Origin: CAYPNF01 sp964411985
GTDB taxonomy: Bacteria; Verrucomicrobiota; Verrucomicrobiia; Limisphaerales; J093
Length of the DNA stretch: 64,000 bases
Assembly (NCBI GenBank): GCA_964411985.1
Contig: CAYPNF010000021.1
Location: 1-64,000 of the forward strand
Direction: 5' to 3'
Shown one piece after another: positions 32,338-42,932 of the stretch. The notes below the pieces were generated by a model, which made no database searches, was not told the origin of the DNA, and worked only from the letters and a program-made list of their open reading frames with translations. A program made the position numbers and the translations under genes. Each line of letters starts with the position of its first letter. Position 1 is the first letter of the stretch.

Positions 32338-35300
32338 TCACGGAGTTACCACCACGATGTAAGGCGTGCCGACATTGATTTTTTCCAGCCGATAACAGGC
32401 TGAGATGATGCCGCCTTGAATGGAGTTTTCCAGCCAAGGAACGGCGACAACTCTTGCTGGAAGAACCATGGCTGGAGTCTTGCCAGAGGCGAACGGATAT
32501 TCGTCCCAGCTCTTGCCTAAGCCTGCTGGCCCTAGAAGTCCAGTGGCGGCGCGTCTGTTTGCTGCGGCTTGGGCTGGCGTTACCCTCTGCAAAATCATCG
32601 GGTGTCCACTGGCCTGAGCCGTCTCAACGTGGTTGGCGACGTTCGGGATGACTGATTTCGGTATCGGAACGACTTTGATCTGCTGCACCAATCGACCTGT
32701 TTGTTTCAAAATCTCCTTTGCCTGCTTGAGCAAGTCTCGAACTGATGTTCGAGCAACAGACAACGCGGACTCTGCCGCATCAGCGAGTGAACTAGCATCC
32801 GCCGTTGTCTGGTTCCAAGCAGCTACCATCAGATTCCCAATTGCGTGGGTCTTCGCCTCGTAAATGGAGGCCGCAGTGAACGCCGCCAAGCTAGCCGCCA
32901 TAGCACCCGAAATGTTGAACGAGATGACATCACTGTTCTCCCCGCTGGGGTCCACCATGTTGACGGGATTATCCGCCGCATAGAGGTATTTATGGAGGCT
33001 GAGGGGATCGGATTGGGAGCCTTCGAAGGTATCCTGGGTCCAGAACCGTCCGTGGTCGGGTTTATAGTACCTGGCGCGCAGGTAATACATGCCTAGATCG
33101 GAATCCCATTGTTCACCTGTGTAGAGGTAGTTGTTCGGGGTAGTTCCAGTCGAAGCAAGCAGGCTCCCATAGGCATCGTAGACATAGGTATTGGCTACCC
33201 CGCCTCCCGCATTGATCAGGAACCGGGTACTCCCCAATCCATCATAGCCGAAGTATACAGTCGTGGATGCCGCGTTCTGGCTGATCAGATCCAGCCCATA
33301 GGCATACCGGCGACTCACCGTTCCGGGTGTCGTGCCTGTGTGCTCTTCCACTACCTGTGGGTAGCCGCTGGGGTTGACCGTGGCGACCAGGTACCAGGTG
33401 GTCGTGCTTCCCACGACCTTCTTGATCCGGTTCCCATCGGCGTCGTACACCATGCTCGACACCGTGGGACTGCTCGTCATCCGGCTGGCCCAATCATATC
33501 CATACGTACCGCCGTAGCTGGTCGTGTTGCCTTGGTCATCAAAATACGGATTGGCATTGGTAGGAATCGCATCATTGTCTAGCCGGTCGTTGACGTCGAA
33601 GTTGAGTGTCTGGGGGACTAGCGGCGATCCGGTCCGGGTCGTGCGGTTACCCACCGTATCATACCCGTACCCAAGGGAGGCTGATGGTGTACCGGTGATC
33701 GCTTCTTGCTTCAGTTTGAGGACGTTGTCGTAGTTCCAAGAGTAGGTCCGATTGCCCCCGTTGACTTCGGCAAGACCGAGGCGGTTTCCCGCTGCGCCCA
33801 ACTGGTACCCGAAGCTGCCCAAAACGGTAGCGCCAGCCTTCCAAGTAACGTTGGTCACCCGGTTTAGACTGTCGTACTCATACCAATTGGTCACCACCGT
33901 CGTGGTGGGATAGAGCGTAGTCTGCAGGTTGCCCACTCCATCATACGTGTATCTACTGGTGCCGCCCCAAGCGTTGTTTGTCACACTGCTCAAGCGGTTC
34001 AGCTCATCGTACCCGTACGATAGGTTCACCCCACTCGAACTGAGTGAGCGCATGGAGCCCAGGTTATTGTTGCGGTCGTAGGAATAGATGAGGGTACCTA
34101 CCGGGGTGGTGTTCGTGCACAACCGCCCCCGCCAATCGTAAACCCACGTGAACGAACCGCTCCCGTCGGTTCGGCTGGTCATCTGCCCGGCAGGTGAGTA
34201 ACCATAGATCTCGGAGTATGCGCCGGAAGACTTGGAACCTAACTGACCCATGTCGTCGTACCGATAGGAAACCAGAACGTTGTTGAAGTTCGTGTGGGCT
34301 ATGAGCCTACCCGCTGAGTCATAGCCAAACGATTCGCTTTGGGTTCCAGGCAAGATCCGCTTGGTCCGGCGGCCTAGTAGGTCGTACTCGAACTTCGTGA
34401 CCCGCCCCATTGCGTTGGTCTGGGCGATTTGGTTGCCCGAAGCGTCGTAAGTGTAGGTGACCCAGATCGTGTCGTTGGTACCGAAGGCGTTTGTGACCGC
34501 AGTAAAGCGCCCCAAGGCGTCGTAGCCGAAGCGGCTCACCAAGCCAGCCACGTTTGTTTCAGCAGTGCGCCGCCCAAGGGCGTCGTAGCCGGATGTGGAG
34601 GTTAGTCGCGCCACGTTGGTGGTCAGCGTGGGATAGGTCGTCTTGAACTGGCGTCCCATCTCATCGTATTGATAGTCGGTCTGACGCTGCAGATTGTCGG
34701 TCACATTGGTCAGGTTCCCCTCCGCATCATACTTGGAGAGGGTAACCTGCGCCTTGGATGTGCCAAAGGCATTCGTGACGGCCACCCTTCTGCCTTGGTT
34801 GTCGTACCCAAAAGCTGTCACGTAAGTCAGGGCATCGATGCTCCGCGACACCCGGCCAGAGAGGTCGTAAATAGTTTGCGTGGTTGCCTCTTCGGTCTTG
34901 CCAACCGCCACCGTGGTACTCACAACCCGGTTCTGCGCATCGTAGAGCATCCGAGTCTCCACCCCTAGCGCGTTCGTCGTTGATGTTAGATTTCCGTTGA
35001 TGTCATACAGGAATCCGTTTGTGCTCACGGGGGTGAACGTGCTTCCCGAGTAGTGACCCCGGATGATGGCATTGACGTTACCCGAGGCATCGTACTGATA
35101 CCGGCTGGTGACTCCGCTGGCGTCGGTGCTCGAAGTCAACTTCTTGGTGGACTCGTCGTAGATGTTGAAGACGATCCCGCCTCCTTCGTTCTTGGAGTAG
35201 GTGAGTTGGCCACAGGCATCGTAATAATTCCACGTGACGCTTCCCGAAGGACTCGTGCTGGAGAGCAGCTGCCCAGTCTTATCGTAGGTGTACCAGTTGG

Positions 35301-38300
35301 TGGCGATCCCACCTTGGATACTCTGGGTCATCAGGCAATTCGTGTCGTACACGTAGATGTTGGTCACCATCCCAGCCAGGACCTCATTTGTCTTGTTGTT
35401 CAGGCTATCGTACGCGAAGGTGCTGGTAGTGGGGATAGCATCGACCACGCTTGTGACGTTACCGCGCGTATCGTAGCCGTAGGTGGTTTGCTTGCCCAAC
35501 CGGTTCGTAACGGTCTCCACCCTGTTGGTTGTGTCATGGAGATGGGTGGTGGTCCTCCCATCCGCATCGGTGACCTTTACCAAGCGTCCTAGATCGTCGT
35601 ACTCGTTGCGTGCGATGGTGATCCCCCGCGGATCATCGATGGAGGTAATGTAGTTGGTGAAGACAGGATTCTCGTAACGGTAAACGTTGGTGGAATAGGT
35701 GGCAGTACTCCGATTCTGAAGCCTGAGGACATGGGTCAGGTTGCCGCTGGCCGGGTTGTAGAAGTACTTCACGGCCGCGTTGCCGTTGGTTAAGGATATC
35801 GGGTCCCAGACCTCTATGATGCGGTTCTGCGAGTCGCGCACGAAGCTCAACGCGTTAGTCTGAGTACCCTCAGGATTGCGCCGCAACACTGCAGTCGAGC
35901 CGATTTCGATCGTATCTCCCGTGCGCAACGTGATCTTCTTAAGCTTCAGTTTCCCTGGCCGGGGGGTCACGTAGTGAGCAACGGACTGAGAATCCAGGTA
36001 AGCGTACCCGGTAGGCGACGTGAGGCTGTCGTGGCTTAACTCGTACTTGGTTCCATCCAGCGTTTCGAGGGTAAACCCAGGGATATCGAAGGCCTCAAAT
36101 GGGGTGGAGGGACCAGCTGCTTTCCAGTGCAGCCAAGGGATAAACTCGATGACATCGACCCCGCTCATCGTAAGGGTATCTGACACTCCAAGGGGGCTCT
36201 TCCATGCCGCGTGGGCTACTCCGCAAACATACCTCGGGGTGAAGTCAAACGTAGCCCGCCGCCCGCTGGGCAGCGTGAGCGTCACGTTGCGTCCGCCGCC
36301 GCTGCGCATGCTAAACGCGGGCGAAGGTGTGCTGTCGCTGGGATCCAAGCCACCCTCTGCGATCGTATCGGTGCGAGTCTCATCTAGAGACACGTCCATG
36401 TCGTTCAAGGCATAGGTCCAACAGTAGCCAAAATCGCCTTGAACGGGATTGTAGGAATCGTACTTGCGCACGAGCGTCAAAGAAACCCCTCCGACTGGAA
36501 TGACCAGGTCCTGCTCGCTAAAGGTCAATTGGCCTATCTTCAGTTCGGTATCCAGCAGGATCCGAATCTGGTTCGTCGCCACATCCGCCCCTCCCCGCAC
36601 CACCAGGACCAGGTCGTAGACTCCATTGGGAACGGTGCTCAGATTTATAGGGTCGAAGTTGTTATTGAGTACCGAACCCTGACGCCAACCGACGGCGTTG
36701 GCTGCGGGAGTCACGTTGGCGAAGGCGTTGGTGGGGTCGTCAGGCCGATACAAGAGGATCTGATAAGACACAGGATCGGCGGCGTCGGGATCATAGGCGG
36801 TACCTGTGAGCGTGACCAAGCCGTCGCGAACGACGGGATAGGTAACGTCGGTGAAGTTGTTCAGGACCGTCGTGCTCGTAGCCAGACTCGAGATCGCCGC
36901 TTGGGGGGAGTAGTTGAGCCCCGCCCGCGTAACCCGTATGGTAACCGGCGTGGACTTATCGGTGTTGCCCTGGCTGTCCTGGGCCACGGCCGTAAACGTA
37001 TAGTAACCGGCAGTGCCAGTGCTCCAGGCGCGGGAGAAAGTGGAAATATTGGTCGTGGCCCAAAGCGATCCGTTGACCCAGACGGCCAGGCTGGACACCG
37101 TGCCATCCAGATCCGCGGCCGATGCGCCCACCGTTACACCTGTGCCGACACCAATCGTGGAACCATCCGATGGGCTCGTGATCTGCACGGTGGGTTTGGC
37201 CTGCACGTACACGGTCACCAGGGCGGAACTGGAGGCTCCAGCTGCGTTGGTGACGGTATACATGAACACGTTGGTCCCGTAAGTGTTCGCGTTGGGCGTG
37301 TAGATAATGTTGGTGCCGGTGGTGGAGAGGCCGCCACTCGAGCGAATTCCGACGGAGCCCAAGGGACACCACACCTGGGAAACGCTGGAGATCCAGGCGG
37401 GATTCGTTCCAAGCGTGTCGTTGGTGAGGACGTTCAAGACGTTGGCTTGTCCGTTAACGAGATTACTGTAGAGGTCGTTGAGGGCAGTGATAGCGCTGGC
37501 GTTCCGAGCCATTATCGTGACTGGAGCAGAGGCTCTGCTCCGGCCCGCCGTATCGGTGACCACAGCGGTAATGGAGTAGCTACCGGCTGTCCCTGGAGTC
37601 CATTCGACCGTGTAGCCCGGAGAAACAGTGTTGCTCCCTACGCATGCCCCATTCACAAACCAGGCGAGCCCAGCGCATGTCGCACCTCCGTAAACGTTCA
37701 CGCCTGTAGCCTGCAGGGTTATGTTCTCGTTCGTAGCGTAGCAGGAATAATTCGCGGGGCTAGCTATGCTCACGGTTGGAAGGTTCGTGCCGGGGGAATC
37801 ATTCGTGCCCACGATCCAACGCGCGACCGCATAGCTCGTCAGTCCTCCAGCGCAACTCAACCTCCCCCCAACAATCACGTCATAGGATCCAGAGGTTGCG
37901 GGACTCCCATTCTCCCGAATGGTTATCGCATTAACACATGTCGCTGCGGTAGTGTCCACGCCACCATCGTCACTTCCCGGCAGCCCCCACGTCACCCCGT
38001 GGTCCATGTCGGACCAAGTCCAGGTTTGATCGGTGACGTTCCAACTGGCCTTGGCCACGTAATTGGCCACAAGGTTGGCGTCAAGGTTCCTTGCGTAGTT
38101 GAACTCCCCTCCCACGTAGACCTCGTCACCACGAACGCTGATCGCATTCACCCACGGAGGAACGTCCTCTCCCTGCTGCGTAACTCCTCCGCCGACCCCA
38201 CGGCCGAAAGAGTTCCATTGTCGACCGTCCCAACGGGCGATGCACTGTGCATTAGTGTCCCCCCCCGCTGAACTAAACTCTCCGCCAACCAGAAGTTGAT

Positions 38301-41300
38301 CCCGCCACACCGCCAAAGCCCGCACTCGCCTATTTAGGTCGGTCCCGACTCGCTCCCAGCCGTTAGTCCCAAGCCGGGCTAGATACTTGATCGAAGTGTT
38401 AGTTCCGGCGCTGGTAAAGTCTCCACCGACGTAGAGCGTGTTGCCCAGAACTGCGAAGGCTCGAACAGCACCGTTGAGACCATTGCCCACACGAAGCCAG
38501 CTTGTCCCGTTGGTATTGAGCTTGGCCACGTACCGGATATTCCCGTCACCACCCGCACTCGTGAAGTCCCCTCCCATGTAGAGCTCCGAATTGAACAACT
38601 CCAGAGCATGGGCGGCAGGCTTAGAGGTGGGATTTGTATGAGCCAAGGTGCTACCGGCCCAAGCCCAGTTCGTGCCATTCACTACGGCGACACAGCCATA
38701 ACCATCGTTCCAAGTAAAGGAGCCTCCCACAAAGAGATCTGCCCCTCGCAGCTTCAGAGCCCTAATCTCTGGGGTCCCATTAGCCGGATCGTTGTACCAT
38801 GCTCCCATGTTCCAGTTCTCAAGTAGTGCCCCTGTACCAAAGTCGTTGTGGAGGTTTCCCACCATCACCACCTGATTCGTGGTCACCGCCAAGGCACCCA
38901 CCTCGACCAGATTCAGTCTCACGCCGTCACCTGTTGGGTAAAGCGAAAAGGCCGGATCCCAATACCCTTTTCCGGCGATCAACTGCTGCTCCGCAACGGT
39001 GATCGTCACGGCGTTGGTCGAAACCCCTCGCCCTTTGCTCTTGTCAAACGCCTGCGCGCGCAGGCTGTACTTGCCGGGTTTCAACCCCTTGGCCACGGTA
39101 GTCCAGGTAGTCTCGTTGGTGCACGTGCCCACAAAGTTGGTGCCCGCAAAGAAGTCCACCTTCGCGATACCGTTTGCGTCGCTGGCGCTGGCCTGAATCG
39201 TTACGTCAGTTCCCACCTTGAAGGCAGCCCCATTCGTAGGCCAAGTAATCGATACCGTGGGTGGCGGGTTGACGGTGAAAAGGCACACTGCGGACTCGGC
39301 CACCGTCCCCCAATTGTCCGTAGCCCGGGCAGTCACCGCATAAACGTCGTTCGAGAGCCCGGTCCAGGATTTCGTGTAGCTACCGCTCCCAGACCCCTGT
39401 CCAATCCACGTGCTTCCCCTGTAAAAGTCCACGCGGCTAATCCCACTAGTATCTGACGCCTGCGCGGTCAGGGTCACGCTGGTGGTCCCCGCAGCAAACA
39501 CTGTCCGGTTCGCCGGGGTGGTAATCGAAACGCTGGGAGGGGCATTGTTGGTAACCACGATGGTCGTGGAATCACTGGCACTGCTGTTGTCGTAAGCCCT
39601 AGCCGTCAGCGTCAGGGCCCCGGAGGGCGGATTAGTCCACATCACTAACCAAGGCGGGCTAGCAAGGGTCGTCGTGGTCCCATTGTACACGAACTGCACT
39701 GAGCTCACCGTCCCATCTACATCGTCGGCGCTCGCCTCCAATACCATCACCATGTTCGTCTGCCACGCAGACACACTACCATCGGTCGGAGACAGAAACC
39801 GCACTGAAGGCGGGGTGTTGGTTACTCCTTCGCAGTAACAGGTCGCCGTGCGGGTGGCCACGTAGTCAGGCACCCCATTGGCATCACTGTCCCGGGGTTC
39901 CTGACCCGAGGCACCCACATAGTGGTAGCCAATATCCACTTGGCTCGTGCCCTCCGTGCTCTGGTCGGTCGTCAGCGCCGTGTAATGGGACAGCTGGGCT
40001 GCGCTCGCAAGCCGGCTACCCTGGTTCAGGAGGTTTGCGGACACCTGGTAACAAGCGCCAAAGGGGCCGGTCCCATAGGTGAAACTCGAAAGAACCCGAT
40101 CATTTCCATCCGTCGACTGCAACCGATTGGTCGCAGCAATGTACGCATTGTAGTTTCCATCGAACCGCAGGCCCCAATCCGTAATCGTTGCCGACTCAAA
40201 AACGGTATCCTTCACCGTCCAGAGGGGAGAACTGTTCTGGCAATCAAAGGTAATGTCGCCTCGGCGGATCAGGTTGTTGTACATCTCCAGCTGCAGATAT
40301 CGGCTCAACACGATGGCACTGCCCTCAAAGTAACTATTGATCAGACTCACCTTGGGTTTCTCGTTGGCGAGGGTGCCGCTCAAGGTCAGTCCGGCCAAAA
40401 ACACCTCGCTGTCACGCACCATGAGCCGGTCCAAGCCCCAGGAACTTGCCTCCAGATACATGAAGTAGGTGGGAACGGGCAAGGGAATCGCGTCGAAGCG
40501 GGCGAAACGAAAGCCAAGAGCTCCCAAGGTCTGAGGTGCCACATGAAGAATGCCGGTGGTGTTCGTCAGGGATCCCCCCCACTGGAAGGGTTGCTCCTGG
40601 ATGGCGTCAAAACGAGTGAAGCGAATGAGGTTCTTGGGAGTTCCTTCCACACACAGATGACTGGATCCACGCAGCCAGATGCCTCCGGCATACGGCCCAA
40701 AGTGGGCGATCGTCGTGGGAAACACCAGGTTGGTTGCCGCCGTGTTCGTGACGGTGATGTTCAGCGTGGCGTTGGTGACCGTCAAATACCCCACCGCATA
40801 GTCGATCGGATCATAATGATAACCCAGATCGGGCGTGTCGCGGTCGCGCCAGACCAATGGGCCAAAGGTGGTGTCGCTGGTCACAACATCGCTGCGCACC
40901 TGGGGCGCCTCGGTCGTCCGATCTCGCAGTTCGCTGCTCAACGTGGCGTTGATGCTGGTCGTTCCCACGTTGCGCAAAGGGCTCCAGGCCGAGAGGTAAT
41001 GCCCCCCCGCTCCGACGCTCTGGAACACGCCTGCCGAACTCCCGTAGATCGTCGTGCATGTGGAGCTGATCGTTCCCAGATTGGTCACCCCCGTCACGAT
41101 AGAGTTGACCAGACTCAGGGTCAGCGCCGAGTTGTGGTTGAGCCAACTCCCACCATCGACGGTCAGATGCTCAGCTTGCACCGTGCTGCTTGATCCCGTG
41201 AGATTGGTCAGCACATTCACCAAGAGCCCGTTTCGCAACATCACGCCGCTGCTGGTTGCCTGCAGCCCCACTTGGCAGTTGATCATCTGTAGGTGGCTAA

Positions 41301-42774
41301 GCACGTTGCTGCTCCCTCCCGTGATCTTGATCGCCGTCTTCGCATTGCGAATATGCAGATCCCTCACAGACACGGGGGGCGTGGTCGAAGTTAGCTCCAG
41401 CGCGATATCCGCGTAAGAGTTGGTGAATGCCGCCGTTCCCACCTGACCGCCCACGGTGGGATCGTCACAGCCCGTCAGGATGACGGGCCGATAGGCTTCG
41501 GCCTTCCAGGCCAATGGCCCGCTGACCGTCAGCTTGGTTCCCCGGGCATACTTCAGCACCACGGAGGGTTCAAAGGTCGTCATCCCTGTGGCGGTGATCG
41601 CTGTGGTCAACGAGTATGTGTACCCGGACTTGAACGTATAGTTCGCAAGCCCTGTGTTGATGGTAATGACATAATCGAGCACCAGTCCGGGGGCTTTGGC
41701 CAGTTGCGAGGAGGGTTTGACAGCCGAACGGGCGACCGACCGAGGTTGGAGGACTTCCGAGCGCATCGCCGGAAAACTCTGGGAACGCGCTTCCCGAAAA
41801 TTCTTCCCATTGCCGATGTTGGCCAAGCGCCGGGCTTTGGACTGAATGGCTCCCGCCCGCGCTTGATCGGGCAAAGGCAGACGCTGCAGGGGCTCCAACA
41901 CGTCCAGATACTCCACCTGTTCCAGCAAGAACCGCCGCCCATCCAAGTCCAGCCACTCCTTGCCCACGGGGGCCTCGAAACCACGCTGCTCATCCTCCAG
42001 CGAGAAGGCGGATCCTCTGCCAATGCGCATCTCCCCAAAACCAAGCTCCTCGTCCGCCAGGAACCGGCCCTGGCCGCTTCGCACTGGCTTGGAGACGCTC
42101 ACAGGGGACGGAGGCTCGAGGAATTCAGTCAGCAGGAAGAGCCGCGCAGTTTTGGGATTGAGCCCGAGTTGTTCGAGCAACTCGGGCGAAACCTGCTCGC
42201 GCAGGATCAGGTCTTGCTCAAAACGGTCCAACCCCAGCCGGTAACGGATGTCGGCATGAACGTCGTCGAACGCGTCCTGGTAGACCACCTCCGTGGCTGA
42301 AACCAAGGTGGGTGAGCTGTTCTTCACCTCGGCCAGAAGGTAATCCTTGCCACTCTCTGGGTCCATCACCCCGATTCCGTACACCGCTGACTGCAGCCGC
42401 ATCCCATCCGGGGTCAGGAAATCCACCGTCACCCCACTGTTCAGATCAGGAGCAAGGATGAGTTGGTGCTGGGTTCCCCTAGCCACCAGGTACCCGCTGG
42501 GAGCCTGCTCAAACTCCGCTTTGGCCGGTACCCAAGCCTCCTTTTCCGCGTCATACCGATTGAGGCCGACGCCAATTTCCACGAACTGGTTGGTGACGTA
42601 GGAAATTTGGCCATCCGATTCCAAAAAGGGCCGCACGGACTCGCGTAACCGATGATGAGGCCCAACTTGGTCGGTGATCCTGCCCTTCCCCTCCGGCATG
42701 CGCCCATCCACTTGGGCCCACCCGCAGGCACCCAGCCACAACCCACACAACACCGCAGCAAGCTTCTCCTTCAT
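32338..42774 (-). CDS. giant exported RHS polymorphic toxin with NucA/NucB-like DNase tip
   Basis: The 3478-residue protein has a Sec signal peptide (KEKLAAVLCGLWLGACGWAQ). In order: a leader region to about 380; a beta-helix-like region (about 380-900); Ig-like domains starting near 990 (PPSVRFLSPTDGS); a propeller-like run of VGGDFTSAG repeats (about 1270-1640); more Ig-like domains to 1960; then RHS/YD repeats (about 2090-3200) with many YDxxGN motifs. The core ends with YYLRARYYKPDHGRFWTQD near 3230 and the self-cleavage motif NMVDPSG near 3275. The variable tip ends with SWDEYPFAS near 3425 and PWLENSIQGG, the NucA/NucB DNase pattern. No VgrG or PAAR domain is seen. An immunity candidate follows. 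Confidence 0.88.
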   Translation of the reverse strand: MKEKLAAVLCGLWLGACGWAQVDGRMPEGKGRITDQVGPHHRLRESVRPFLESDGQISYVTNQFVEIGVGLNRYDAEKEAWVPAKAEFEQAPSGYLVARGTQHQLILAPDLNSGVTVDFLTPDGMRLQSAVYGIGVMDPESGKDYLLAEVKNSSPTLVSATEVVYQDAFDDVHADIRYRLGLDRFEQDLILREQVSPELLEQLGLNPKTARLFLLTEFLEPPSPVSVSKPVRSGQGRFLADEELGFGEMRIGRGSAFSLEDEQRGFEAPVGKEWLDLDGRRFLLEQVEYLDVLEPLQRLPLPDQARAGAIQSKARRLANIGNGKNFREARSQSFPAMRSEVLQPRSVARSAVKPSSQLAKAPGLVLDYVITINTGLANYTFKSGYTYSLTTAITATGMTTFEPSVVLKYARGTKLTVSGPLAWKAEAYRPVILTGCDDPTVGGQVGTAAFTNSYADIALELTSTTPPVSVRDLHIRNAKTAIKITGGSSNVLSHLQMINCQVGLQATSSGVMLRNGLLVNVLTNLTGSSSTVQAEHLTVDGGSWLNHNSALTLSLVNSIVTGVTNLGTISSTCTTIYGSSAGVFQSVGAGGHYLSAWSPLRNVGTTSINATLSSELRDRTTEAPQVRSDVVTSDTTFGPLVWRDRDTPDLGYHYDPIDYAVGYLTVTNATLNITVTNTAATNLVFPTTIAHFGPYAGGIWLRGSSHLCVEGTPKNLIRFTRFDAIQEQPFQWGGSLTNTTGILHVAPQTLGALGFRFARFDAIPLPVPTYFMYLEASSWGLDRLMVRDSEVFLAGLTLSGTLANEKPKVSLINSYFEGSAIVLSRYLQLEMYNNLIRRGDITFDCQNSSPLWTVKDTVFESATITDWGLRFDGNYNAYIAATNRLQSTDGNDRVLSSFTYGTGPFGACYQVSANLLNQGSRLASAAQLSHYTALTTDQSTEGTSQVDIGYHYVGASGQEPRDSDANGVPDYVATRTATCYCEGVTNTPPSVRFLSPTDGSVSAWQTNMVMVLEASADDVDGTVSSVQFVYNGTTTTLASPPWLVMWTNPPSGALTLTARAYDNSSASDSTTIVVTNNAPPSVSITTPANRTVFAAGTTSVTLTAQASDTSGISRVDFYRGSTWIGQGSGSGSYTKSWTGLSNDVYAVTARATDNWGTVAESAVCLFTVNPPPTVSITWPTNGAAFKVGTDVTIQASASDANGIAKVDFFAGTNFVGTCTNETTWTTVAKGLKPGKYSLRAQAFDKSKGRGVSTNAVTITVAEQQLIAGKGYWDPAFSLYPTGDGVRLNLVEVGALAVTTNQVVMVGNLHNDFGTGALLENWNMGAWYNDPANGTPEIRALKLRGADLFVGGSFTWNDGYGCVAVVNGTNWAWAGSTLAHTNPTSKPAAHALELFNSELYMGGDFTSAGGDGNIRYVAKLNTNGTSWLRVGNGLNGAVRAFAVLGNTLYVGGDFTSAGTNTSIKYLARLGTNGWERVGTDLNRRVRALAVWRDQLLVGGEFSSAGGDTNAQCIARWDGRQWNSFGRGVGGGVTQQGEDVPPWVNAISVRGDEVYVGGEFNYARNLDANLVANYVAKASWNVTDQTWTWSDMDHGVTWGLPGSDDGGVDTTAATCVNAITIRENGSPATSGSYDVIVGGRLSCAGGLTSYAVARWIVGTNDSPGTNLPTVSIASPANYSCYATNENITLQATGVNVYGGATCAGLAWFVNGACVGSNTVSPGYTVEWTPGTAGSYSITAVVTDTAGRSRASAPVTIMARNASAITALNDLYSNLVNGQANVLNVLTNDTLGTNPAWISSVSQVWCPLGSVGIRSSGGLSTTGTNIIYTPNANTYGTNVFMYTVTNAAGASSSALVTVYVQAKPTVQITSPSDGSTIGVGTGVTVGASAADLDGTVSSLAVWVNGSLWATTNISTFSRAWSTGTAGYYTFTAVAQDSQGNTDKSTPVTIRVTRAGLNYSPQAAISSLATSTTVLNNFTDVTYPVVRDGLVTLTGTAYDPDAADPVSYQILLYRPDDPTNAFANVTPAANAVGWRQGSVLNNNFDPINLSTVPNGVYDLVLVVRGGADVATNQIRILLDTELKIGQLTFSEQDLVIPVGGVSLTLVRKYDSYNPVQGDFGYCWTYALNDMDVSLDETRTDTIAEGGLDPSDSTPSPAFSMRSGGGRNVTLTLPSGRRATFDFTPRYVCGVAHAAWKSPLGVSDTLTMSGVDVIEFIPWLHWKAAGPSTPFEAFDIPGFTLETLDGTKYELSHDSLTSPTGYAYLDSQSVAHYVTPRPGKLKLKKITLRTGDTIEIGSTAVLRRNPEGTQTNALSFVRDSQNRIIEVWDPISLTNGNAAVKYFYNPASGNLTHVLRLQNRSTATYSTNVYRYENPVFTNYITSIDDPRGITIARNEYDDLGRLVKVTDADGRTTTHLHDTTNRVETVTNRLGKQTTYGYDTRGNVTSVVDAIPTTSTFAYDSLNNKTNEVLAGMVTNIYVYDTNCLMTQSIQGGIATNWYTYDKTGQLLSSTSPSGSVTWNYYDACGQLTYSKNEGGGIVFNIYDESTKKLTSSTDASGVTSRYQYDASGNVNAIIRGHYSGSTFTPVSTNGFLYDINGNLTSTTNALGVETRMLYDAQNRVVSTTVAVGKTEEATTQTIYDLSGRVSRSIDALTYVTAFGYDNQGRRVAVTNAFGTSKAQVTLSKYDAEGNLTNVTDNLQRQTDYQYDEMGRQFKTTYPTLTTNVARLTSTSGYDALGRRTAETNVAGLVSRFGYDALGRFTAVTNAFGTNDTIWVTYTYDASGNQIAQTNAMGRVTKFEYDLLGRRTKRILPGTQSESFGYDSAGRLIAHTNFNNVLVSYRYDDMGQLGSKSSGAYSEIYGYSPAGQMTSRTDGSGSFTWVYDWRGRLCTNTTPVGTLIYSYDRNNNLGSMRSLSSSGVNLSYGYDELNRLSSVTNNAWGGTSRYTYDGVGNLQTTLYPTTTVVTNWYEYDSLNRVTNVTWKAGATVLGSFGYQLGAAGNRLGLAEVNGGNRTYSWNYDNVLKLKQEAITGTPSASLGYGYDTVGNRTTRTGSPLVPQTLNFDVNDRLDNDAIPTNANPYFDDQGNTTSYGGTYGYDWASRMTSSPTVSSMVYDADGNRIKKVVGSTTTWYLVATVNPSGYPQVVEEHTGTTPGTVSRRYAYGLDLISQNAASTTVYFGYDGLGSTRFLINAGGGVANTYVYDAYGSLLASTGTTPNNYLYTGEQWDSDLGMYYLRARYYKPDHGRFWTQDTFEGSQSDPLSLHKYLYAADNPVNMVDPSGENSDVISFNISGAMAASLAAFTAASIYEAKTHAIGNLMVAAWNQTTADASSLADAAESALSVARTSVRDLLKQAKEILKQTGRLVQQIKVVPIPKSVIPNVANHVETAQASGHPMILQRVTPAQAAANRRAATGLLGPAGLGKSWDEYPFASGKTPAMVLPARVVAVPWLENSIQGGIISACYRLEKINVGTPYIVVVTP

Positions 42775-42932
42775 AGTCCGTTGCCCTTCATCTGTGTGGG
42801 TGGCTGCCAGGAGTCATGCCTTTCCGAACCTACCTTCTGGGAGGCCTCTCAGGCAAGCTTCTCCGCAACCACCCACTCTATTTCCCGACCTCGTCCTCAC
42901 TCCGATCTCACCTACTCTTCTCCCTTCGCCCC

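Noticed and set aside
36439..38271. 610-codon open frame on the plus strand inside the RHS gene
   Set aside because: The minus strand encodes continuous Ig-like and propeller repeats of the RHS protein here. The plus-strand product is Gly/Arg/Val/His-rich without domains, a codon-bias shadow.
39922..41193. 423-codon open frame on the plus strand
   Set aside because: Antisense to the beta-helix-like part of the RHS protein, with no recognisable domain.
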